Positions 58,004-64,000 of a stretch of 64,000 nucleotides of DNA are shown here, in pieces. The DNA is taken from contig NZ_CP098325.1 in the NCBI RefSeq assembly GCF_023639785.1, positions 2,914,001-2,978,000 on the forward strand, read 5' to 3'. The notes beneath the pieces were generated by a model. That model ran no database searches, was not told the origin of the DNA, and worked only from the letters and a program-made list of their open reading frames with translations. A program made the translations under genes and the position numbers. The number at the start of each line of letters is the position of its first letter. Position 1 is the stretch's first letter. Origin of the DNA: Leclercia adecarboxylata. GTDB lineage: Bacteria; Pseudomonadota; Gammaproteobacteria; Enterobacterales; Enterobacteriaceae.

Positions 58004-58789
58004 ATGCTGCAAATCACCAGCGTTCAATGGCTTGAGTGGCTCGGCCTTTACTTCTGGCCGCTGCTGCGCATCCTGGCGCTGATCTCCACCGCGCCGATCC
58101 TGAGCGAGCGGGCCATTCCTAAACGGGTTAAGGTCGGGCTGGCGATGATGATCACCATTATCGTCGCCCCGACGCTGCCGCCGGTGAACGTACCGATCTT
58201 TTCCGCCCCGGCACTGTGGGTGGGCTTGCAGCAGATCCTGATTGGCGTTGCCATTGGCTTTACGATGCAGTTCGCGTTTGCCGCCGTGCGTACCGCCGGG
58301 GAGCTGATTGGTTTGCAGATGGGTCTGTCGTTCGCCACCTTCTTTGACCCGGGGAGCCGGCTCAATATGCCAATTCTGGCCCGTATCATCGACCTGCTGG
58401 CGATGCTGCTGTTTATGGCCTTTGACGGCCATCTGTGGCTGATTTCGCTGCTGGTGGATACCTTCCACACGCTGCCCATCGGCGGAAATCCGGTCAACAG
58501 CAACGCCTTTATGGCGCTGGTCAGCGCGGCCGGGCTGATTTTCCTCAACGGGCTGATGCTGGCGCTGCCGCTTATTACCCTGCTGTTGGCCGTCAACCTG
58601 TCGCTGGGCTTACTCAACCGTATGGCGCCGCAGCTGTCGGTATTCGTCATCGGTTTCCCGATTACCCTGACCATCGGTATTCTGCTTATCTCCCTTTTAA
58701 TGCCGCTTATTGCACCTTTCTGCGAACATTTATTCAGCGAAGTATTTAATTTGCTGGCTGATATTGTGCGCGAACTTCCGACGAAATAA
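58004..58789 (+). CDS. fliR: Flagellar export gate protein FliR
   Basis: A 261-residue protein with about six helices, the last subunit of the FliPQR pore. Landmarks: [40 protein letters not shown] and [23 protein letters not shown] 58004, two bases after the fliQ stop; the frame is open upstream within fliQ. Last gene of the flagellar run. Confidence 0.96.
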   Translation: MLQITSVQWLEWLGLYFWPLLRILALISTAPILSERAIPKRVKVGLAMMITIIVAPTLPPVNVPIFSAPALWVGLQQILIGVAIGFTMQFAFAAVRTAGELIGLQMGLSFATFFDPGSRLNMPILARIIDLLAMLLFMAFDGHLWLISLLVDTFHTLPIGGNPVNSNAFMALVSAAGLIFLNGLMLALPLITLLLAVNLSLGLLNRMAPQLSVFVIGFPITLTIGILLISLLMPLIAPFCEHLFSEVFNLLADIVRELPTK

Positions 58790-58816
58790 TAAACCCCTGG
58801 TTTTATATTGTCTCTC

Positions 58817-58830
58817 TGAGGATATTCCTA
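58817..58830 (+). promoter_or_regulatory. RcsAB box upstream of rcsA
   Basis: TGAGGATATTCCTA matches the RcsAB box TAAGAATATTCCTA at 12 of 14 positions. It lies about 250 bases upstream of rcsA, consistent with the known autoactivation of rcsA by RcsA-RcsB. Confidence 0.7.
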
Positions 58831-59082
58831 AAATAAAGAATGAGAAACATCTGCCAGGATATATCTGATGCGGGTTGAATGTTTCAATGCTCCTCACATA
58901 ATTCAACATTTACTTTACTTTAAGAAGTTTCCTGGCAAATTATACGTAACTTTACGGGATAGTGAGTTCGCCTGAAAGTCCTTGTAATGCTCACAGGTAA
59001 TTTATTTTTCCATCCCGTTTGGCTGTTATAGAGCTCTCAGGCAGGTGGTTAATTATCGTTATGCATTGAGTGAGGGTATGCC

Positions 59083-59706
59083 ATGTCAACGATCATTATG
59101 GATTTATGCAGTTACACCCGGCTAGGGTTAACCGGGTATCTGGCAAGCAGAGGGGTTAAGAAAAAGGACATCAACGATGTACATACCGTTGACGAACTTG
59201 CCGCCGCATGTGAAGCCTTTACGCCAGGTGTGGTGTTTATTAATGAGGACTGTTTCATTCACGATCCCGCCAACAGTCAGCAAATAAAGCAGATCATTAA
59301 TCAGCATCCCGGCACGCTGTTTATTGTTTTCATGGCGATAGCCAATATCCATTTCGATGAATATTTGCGTGTTCGTCAGAATCTTCTGATTAGTTCTAAA
59401 TCTATTAAACCCGAATCCTTGGATGAACTGGTAGGGGATTATTTAAGCAAAGAGATAAAGAGTGTAGCGAAAATTAATTTTCCGACTTTATCATTAAGCC
59501 GAACTGAATCCAGTATGCTGCGAATGTGGATGGCTGGACAAGGAACGATTCAGATTTCCGACCAGATGAATATCAAAGCGAAAACCGTATCGTCACATAA
59601 GGGAAATATTAAAAGGAAGATAAAAACGCATAATAAGCAAGTGATCTATCATGTCGTTCGTTTGACAGACAATGTGACCAACGGAATCCACGTTAACCTG
59701 CGTTAA
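59083..59706 (+). CDS. rcsA: Capsule transcription activator RcsA
   Basis: A 207-residue LuxR-type co-regulator that pairs with RcsB to activate capsule genes and repress flhDC. The N-terminal domain begins [20 protein letters not shown]; the C-terminal HTH is [20 protein letters not shown], then [20 protein letters not shown]. Preceded by GAGGGTATGCC. E. coli RcsA is kept low by Lon and H-NS, the latter relieved by DsrA, encoded nearby. Confidence 0.96.
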   Translation: MSTIIMDLCSYTRLGLTGYLASRGVKKKDINDVHTVDELAAACEAFTPGVVFINEDCFIHDPANSQQIKQIINQHPGTLFIVFMAIANIHFDEYLRVRQNLLISSKSIKPESLDELVGDYLSKEIKSVAKINFPTLSLSRTESSMLRMWMAGQGTIQISDQMNIKAKTVSSHKGNIKRKIKTHNKQVIYHVVRLTDNVTNGIHVNLR

Positions 59707-59734
59707 CCCCTTCCCTTTCTTTACACGCAATCCG

Positions 59735-59759
59735 ATCTCTGGCTACGCCAGAGATTTTT
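59735..59759 (+). terminator. rcsA terminator
   Basis: ATCTCTGGC, loop TAC, GCCAGAGAT, TTTT; a clear intrinsic terminator 29 bases after the stop. Confidence 0.88.
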
Positions 59760-59798
59760 CATTTTGGCCGGGCCAGCCCCTGCAACCCGACATGCACG

Positions 59799-59987
59799 CT
59801 ACTCCTGGCTCTCAACGAATATACCGTCAGGGTGGCCAAGCTCGTTAAAGAACCAGATCCCAAGCGGGTAATCTTCCAGCGAGACCAGATACATCGTGCC
59901 TTCATTAAACTGCTCAACCGCCAGAACAACCCCCGGGCGACGCGGCCCGCCATCGGTTTTAACTGTGACCCGATCGTTGACGTTCAT
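59799..59987 (-). CDS. dsrB: Small protein DsrB
   Basis: A 62-residue soluble protein almost identical to E. coli DsrB ([20 protein letters not shown], then [20 protein letters not shown]). Function unknown; E. coli dsrB is sigma-S-dependent. Start at 59985-59987 follows GAGGAGGATTTT; the open frame continues upstream but without family similarity. Confidence 0.94.
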   Translation of the reverse strand: MNVNDRVTVKTDGGPRRPGVVLAVEQFNEGTMYLVSLEDYPLGIWFFNELGHPDGIFVESQE

Positions 59988-60115
59988 AAAATCCTCCTCT
60001 GGTTTTGAGCCAGTGTAGAACAAAACGTGAAAACTGGCAGCGTGTTGCTGCGCGATTGCCGCTTTTATCGGCGGTCTATACTTACAGATGAACCCGGTTG
60101 AATGAGGAGTGAGGA

Positions 60116-60343
60116 ATGAAGACCGCAAAAGAGTACAGCGAGACCGCGAAACGGGAAGTGAATGTCGACGTGGATGCCTTGCTCGCCGCCATCAATGAAA
60201 TCAGCGAGAGCGAGGTCAAGCGGATCGAGGATGACCCTACCCGGGTCAGAGTAAACGACAGGGATTACCATACCTGGCGCGAGCTGGCGGAAGCCTTCGA
60301 GCTGGATATTCATGATTTTAGCGTGACGGAAGTAAATCGCTGA
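60116..60343 (+). CDS. yodD: Stress-induced protein YodD
   Basis: A 75-residue acidic helical protein homologous to E. coli YodD ([39 protein letters not shown]). E. coli yodD is induced by peroxide and acid stress; molecular role unknown. Divergent from dsrB. It ends just before the DsrA terminator, which can serve both. Confidence 0.94.
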   Translation: MKTAKEYSETAKREVNVDVDALLAAINEISESEVKRIEDDPTRVRVNDRDYHTWRELAEAFELDIHDFSVTEVNR

Positions 60344-60348
60344 GGCGA

Positions 60349-60437
60349 AAAAAATCCCGGTCATGGGGTGACCGGGATCAAACTTGCTTATGCAAGAAGC
60401 ACTTGTAAATTCGTTACACCAGGAAATCTGATGTCGG
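60349..60437 (-). ncRNA. dsrA: DsrA small regulatory RNA
   Basis: An 85-90-nucleotide Hfq-binding RNA, convergent with yodD as in E. coli. The 5' segment ATCAGATTTCCTGGTGTAAC, then GAATTT, which opens the rpoS leader, is the same as E. coli DsrA as I remember it. The middle stem (AAGTGCTTCTTGC, AAGCAAG) is close, and the 3' terminator is ATCCCGGTCA, loop, TGACCGGGAT, T7. A -10 GATAAT lies just upstream. It activates rpoS translation and represses hns in E. coli. Confidence 0.9.
60354..60378. terminator. Shared yodD / DsrA terminator
   Basis: ATCCCGGTCA (60354-60363), loop TGGGG, TGACCGGGAT (60369-60378), with an A7 run on the left that reads as T7 for DsrA. It ends DsrA and probably yodD. 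Confidence 0.85.
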
Positions 60438-60642
60438 GTAAACATTATCTGCAAAATTTTTGCAAGACAAGGAAATATTCTTCACATTTATAGTTACCGT
60501 GTGAAATTAAAATATTAGTTATGGTTCCACAAGTCACGCGGGACGCGGTGTGAGCGGGATCGGTTCCAGACGGTAGCCATTTTAACGAATTTTATTTTAA
60601 GAAAAATCCTATAAAAGACCTTTATCTGTTACGGGAGATGCT

Positions 60643-61455
60643 ATGCCTTCACTTAACGATCCGCTGCTGATTTATAGCGATCTGGACGGCACATTGCTGG
60701 ACATTCACACCTATGACTGGCAGCCCGCGCTTGGCTGGCTGGAACAGCTACGGGATAACCAGATCCCGGTGATCCTCTGCAGCAGTAAAACTGCGGCGGA
60801 GATGCTCGAGATCCAGAGCGACCTGGGCCTGGATGGCCTGCCCTTTATCGCCGAAAACGGTGCCGTGATCCAGCTGGACGTGCGCTGGAACGACCACCCC
60901 GATGCCCCGCGGTTAATCACTGGCGCTGCCCACACCGACATCGTTAACGTTATTAATCAGCTGCGCGACCGGGAGGGTTATAAGTTCACCACCTTTGATG
61001 ATGTGGATGAGCGGGTGATTAGCGAGTGGACCGGGCTTAACCGGGAGCGAGCGGCTCTGGCGAGGCTACATGAAGCCTCGGTGACCCTCATCTGGCGCGA
61101 CAGCGACGAGAGAATGGCCGCGTTTGAAGATGCCCTGGACGGGCTGGGAATGAAGTTTGTGCAGGGCGCGCGGTTCTGGCACATCCTTGATGAGCGCGGC
61201 GGAAAAGATCAGGCGATTAACTGGCTCAACGAGCAGTACCTCCAGCGCGAAGGGGCACTCCCAACCACCCTCGGCCTGGGGGACGGTCCTAACGATGCCC
61301 CGCTGCTCGATAGCGTCGATTTTGCCGTGGTGGTCAAAGGCATAAACCGCCAGGGCGTGGCGCTAAAAAACGACGATCCGGCGCGGGTTTACCATACCCA
61401 GCAGCCCGGCCCTGCAGGCTGGCGTGAAGGGCTGGATCACTTCTTCTCGTCCTGA
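60643..61455 (+). CDS. mpgP: Mannosyl-3-phosphoglycerate phosphatase-related protein (YedP)
   Basis: A 270-residue HAD-IIB phosphatase: nucleophile Asp13 and Asp15 in [10 protein letters not shown], motif II SSKT near 46, [16 protein letters not shown] near 215. Related to enzymes that make mannosylglycerate. No mannosyl-phosphoglycerate synthase is present, so in vivo substrate is uncertain, as in E. coli. ATG follows GGGAGATGCT. The 3' end overlaps the convergent dgcQ by 19 bases. Confidence 0.9.
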   Translation: MPSLNDPLLIYSDLDGTLLDIHTYDWQPALGWLEQLRDNQIPVILCSSKTAAEMLEIQSDLGLDGLPFIAENGAVIQLDVRWNDHPDAPRLITGAAHTDIVNVINQLRDREGYKFTTFDDVDERVISEWTGLNRERAALARLHEASVTLIWRDSDERMAAFEDALDGLGMKFVQGARFWHILDERGGKDQAINWLNEQYLQREGALPTTLGLGDGPNDAPLLDSVDFAVVVKGINRQGVALKNDDPARVYHTQQPGPAGWREGLDHFFSS

Positions 61456-63110
61456 TCCACCACCTGGTTGCGTCCACGCTGTTTCGCCTGGTAGAGACGG
61501 GCGTCGGCGATGGACTGCAGCTGTTCAAAATCGTAACTCCCGCTCTCCTGTGCGCTGCTGACGCCAATCGACACGCTGACGCGCGTCGTCTGGCTCTTTT
61601 TCACCAGGATCTCCCGACGATTGATGCGCTCGCGAATGCGCTGGGCAATCGACATCGCCTGTTCCGGCCCCGTATCCGGCAGCACCACGCAGAACTCCTC
61701 TCCCCCAACCCGACCGGCGACATCGCTATCCCGTATCGTACGGGTAATTAACCCGGCGGCATGGGTCAGGACTTTATCCCCTGCCTGGTGACCAAAGCGG
61801 TCGTTAACGCTTTTGAAGTGATCAAGGTCCATCTGCAACACCGAGAAAGGCTGCTTCTGCTGTTCACAACGTTTCGCCAGCGCTTTTGCGCGCTCAAACA
61901 GCGCGCCACGATTGTTTATGCGCGTGAGAGGGTCGTGCCAGGCCTGCCACTGCAGCGAGTGCTGCATGGAGTACATGTTGCTAACCATCCGGCGGATAAC
62001 GATCCAGGAGACGACCAGCATGCCGGTGAACAGCAGCCACAGCAGCGCCAGAGCGATAGTGATGCTGCCAAAATCGCCGTTCGCCCCTTCCCTCAGGGTA
62101 TGGATGCGCAGCACCATGCCGTCGAAGTGATCCAGATGCTGCCAGTTGACGTAGCGGCTCCCCAGACGGATATCCCCTCCGGTATCTTTTTCCAGCGCAG
62201 CGGCGATTTGCGCCCGCTCACGTTCGTTGAAATGGTTCACATTGTCGGCATTGCTCTCTGATGTGGCAAGCAGATGAAAACCGTTGTCGTAGAGCTGAAA
62301 CTCCCCTTCACCGTTGCCATCTACCGCATCCTGGAGCAATTTCTTAAGCCCGGTGAGGGAGAAGTCTATCGCCAGCGCGCCGTACCAGTAGTGCTGATGA
62401 TCGACCGGCACGCTGGCGGTGACCGTGCCATCCTCAGATCCCCGGGTAAACCAGCGCACGCTGCGGGTCCGGTTCTCACGCTCCGACTGGCCGGTGTACC
62501 ACGGACGTGTCACCAGCTGGTAGTAGCGGGAGATGATGTCATTGCCCCAGTCGGCAGGATTGGTCGAGACGTAAAACCCGGCGCGGGAGACATAGACCAC
62601 GCGGTTTGCGTGTGCCGCAGGGGAGTCGATACGCAGTAAATAGCCCATTTCGAAGGCGGCGCTCAACTCTCTTTCAAGCCGTTCCTGGTCGCGTATCAGG
62701 CTGGTGGTTTGCCGCACAAAGGCATCAGAAACGCCGTTCAAAGGTAAGGTGCGCCGCACGTCAAACGTCAGCTGCCAGAAAGGTTTTCCCTGCAAATCTT
62801 TAAAATGGTCGACGGTATTGCGCAGCAGCGGCGACGCGAGGGGGGTTTCAAGGGCGTCGCGCATGCCGTTACGAAAGAACAGCAATTTTTCAACGCTGAA
62901 CTCGAGCTGGCGATCGAGGGAATTGACTACCGTCTCCAGATGGTTCTTCTGGCTGGCGGCGTAGGCATCCTCCAGTACCACAGCCTCACGCCAGGTGAGC
63001 AGCGTGGAGAAGATGAGGACAGCAATAAAGCATATATTAACAACCCGGCCCGGATGAAAACGGTGTCGCGCCGAAAAAGCGTCTTTTCCTGTAACGTTGT
63101 CGTGCTCCAC
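61437..63110 (-). CDS. dgcQ: Membrane diguanylate cyclase DgcQ (YedQ)
   Basis: A 557-residue inner-membrane enzyme making cyclic di-GMP. Helices near 24-44 and 355-378 enclose a periplasmic sensor domain; a GGDEF domain follows with active site GGEEF (469-473) and an inhibitory I-site RDSD (460-463) exactly five residues before. So it should be active and product-inhibited. In E. coli it favours cellulose and biofilm, opposing motility. The start is GTG (63108-63110) after TGGAGAGTGT. Confidence 0.93.
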   Translation of the reverse strand: MEHDNVTGKDAFSARHRFHPGRVVNICFIAVLIFSTLLTWREAVVLEDAYAASQKNHLETVVNSLDRQLEFSVEKLLFFRNGMRDALETPLASPLLRNTVDHFKDLQGKPFWQLTFDVRRTLPLNGVSDAFVRQTTSLIRDQERLERELSAAFEMGYLLRIDSPAAHANRVVYVSRAGFYVSTNPADWGNDIISRYYQLVTRPWYTGQSERENRTRSVRWFTRGSEDGTVTASVPVDHQHYWYGALAIDFSLTGLKKLLQDAVDGNGEGEFQLYDNGFHLLATSESNADNVNHFNERERAQIAAALEKDTGGDIRLGSRYVNWQHLDHFDGMVLRIHTLREGANGDFGSITIALALLWLLFTGMLVVSWIVIRRMVSNMYSMQHSLQWQAWHDPLTRINNRGALFERAKALAKRCEQQKQPFSVLQMDLDHFKSVNDRFGHQAGDKVLTHAAGLITRTIRDSDVAGRVGGEEFCVVLPDTGPEQAMSIAQRIRERINRREILVKKSQTTRVSVSIGVSSAQESGSYDFEQLQSIADARLYQAKQRGRNQVVDQDEKK

Positions 63111-63205
63111 ACACTCTCCATAAAGGCCAACTTTGCCATCCGCATGGCATCAAAGCCTGGCGGGTTTTGCCGTGCAACTACTGTTGGCGATTATAGCGTA
63201 CAAAA

Positions 63206-63226
63206 ACGCCCGGCAGTGCCGGGCGT
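63206..63226 (-). terminator. yodC terminator
   Basis: ACGCCCGGC, loop AGT, GCCGGGCGT; on the minus strand followed by TTTTTG. It lies nine bases beyond the yodC stop. Confidence 0.85.
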
Positions 63227-63234
63227 AGCGTGAC

Positions 63235-63417
63235 TTAAGCCTTGTCCTGCCGCCGGATGCCGTCACCATGCTGAAGCTCATCTTCACGAAACGCTTCCTG
63301 CTTGATGCCGTAACCGTCGTACCAGCGACACTCCACCATTCCGCTTGCATAGCCGGTGACGACCATACGTGGACCGCCGTTTTTAGGCTTAACTTCATCG
63401 CTGACCAGAAAGACCAT
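63235..63417 (-). CDS. yodC: Small protein YodC (DUF2158)
   Basis: A 60-residue protein homologous to E. coli YodC: FLVSDEVKPKNGGPRMVVTG, then YASGMVECRWYDGYGIKQEA. The GGPxMxVxG...V.C.W pattern marks DUF2158. Function unknown. Preceded by AAAGGAGG. Conserved between dgcQ and yedI. Confidence 0.93.
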   Translation of the reverse strand: MVFLVSDEVKPKNGGPRMVVTGYASGMVECRWYDGYGIKQEAFREDELQHGDGIRRQDKA

Positions 63418-63495
63418 AACCGCCTCCTTTATCAGTGTGAAACTGTATCAATTTAGTCGAGGAACAGAAGTTATGCCTGGTACAGGCGCAGCCTA

Positions 63496-64000
63496 TTAAT
63501 GTGAGCGACCTCGCATTTTCTCCACAACTTTAACCACCGCGACGACGATCAGCCCCAGGATAAAGCCGAGGACCAGGTTAAGTAACGTCGGTAATATGGC
63601 TGCGATAACAGCGCCTTGCGCTTCGGCGAAGTGCTCAATGGCATGATGTAGCGGTGCAATACCGTGTACCACGATCCCGCCACCGACCAGGAACATCGCC
63701 AGGGTGCCAATCACCGATAACGACTTCATCAGCCAGGGGGCAATCACCAGCAGCGCCTTGCCGATCCCCTGTGCCAGCGCGCTGGTTTTTTCGTTCAGCC
63801 AGTAGCCGATGTCGTCCAGTTTGACGATGAGTCCTACCAGACCGTAAACCCCGATAGTGACCAGAATGGCAATTCCGGAGAGCACCAGCACCTGATTCAG
63901 CAGTGGCGCATCCGCCACAATGCCCAGGGTAATAGCGACAATCTCCGCCGACAGAATAAAGTCGGTGCGGATAGCACCCTTAACTTTATCGCGTTCGAAA
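63496..64000 (-). CDS. yedI: DUF808 membrane protein YedI, C-terminal part
   Basis: The frame runs off the right edge; 167 C-terminal residues are present of about 305 in E. coli. It includes [17 protein letters not shown] near the edge, then [20 protein letters not shown] and [20 protein letters not shown]. Several transmembrane helices; function unknown. The GTG at 63916-63918 is internal, not the start. Confidence 0.92.
   Translation of the reverse strand, partial: FERDKVKGAIRTDFILSAEIVAITLGIVADAPLLNQVLVLSGIAILVTIGVYGLVGLIVKLDDIGYWLNEKTSALAQGIGKALLVIAPWLMKSLSVIGTLAMFLVGGGIVVHGIAPLHHAIEHFAEAQGAVIAAILPTLLNLVLGFILGLIVVAVVKVVEKMRGRSH

Overview
The window is a piece of an enterobacterial chromosome. 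Gene content and order follow the Escherichia coli 43-min region: otsB, araHGF, ftnB, yecJ, azuC, yecR, ftnA, tyrP, yecA, the glyW-cysT-leuZ tRNAs, pgsA, uvrC, uvrY, yecF, sdiA, tcyN-tcyL-dcyD-tcyJ, fliZ-fliA, fliC, fliDST, amyA, yedD, fliE, fliF-fliR, rcsA, dsrB, DsrA, yodD, mpgP, dgcQ, yodC, yedI. The G+C-rich coding sequence, complete flagellar genes and extra transporters suggest a motile Enterobacter/Lelliottia/Leclercia-type organism. Species cannot be fixed by eye.

Layout. 1-4.1 kb: start of otsB and the L-arabinose importer. 4.1-13.7 kb: a DJ-1-like protein, two ferritins, a Dcu-type C4-dicarboxylate carrier, the azuC dual-function RNA, a DHA2 efflux pump, an RpiB-family isomerase, yecR, tyrP and yecA. 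13.7-28 kb: an accessory block that E. coli lacks, inserted between yecA and the tRNA genes. It holds a second branched-chain amino-acid ABC importer behind a sigma-54-like promoter, an OpgE-like phosphoethanolamine transferase, a Tat-exported transglutaminase with MerT- and MerP-like partners, an LsrB-type sugar ABC importer and a 42-residue secreted peptide. 28-37 kb: three tRNAs, pgsA, uvrC, uvrY, yecF, sdiA and the cystine importer with D-cysteine desulfhydrase.

37-59 kb is the flagellar region. fliZ-fliA, fliC, fliDST, fliE and fliFGHIJKLMNOPQR are all intact, with sigma-28 promoters at fliC and fliD and FlhDC-like boxes before fliA and between fliE and fliF. The main departure from E. 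coli is a 1155-residue gene between fliA and fliC. It combines a class I methyltransferase, a methyltransferase-regulatory domain, TPR-like repeats and an O-GlcNAc-transferase-type catalytic region, and lies next to a short flagellin with a Thr-rich centre. It probably glycosylates and perhaps methylates the filament.

59-64 kb: the capsule regulator rcsA, the sRNA DsrA, small stress genes, a mannosylphosphoglycerate phosphatase homologue, the diguanylate cyclase dgcQ, yodC and the end of yedI. No insertion sequence, integrase, phage gene or CRISPR array was seen.
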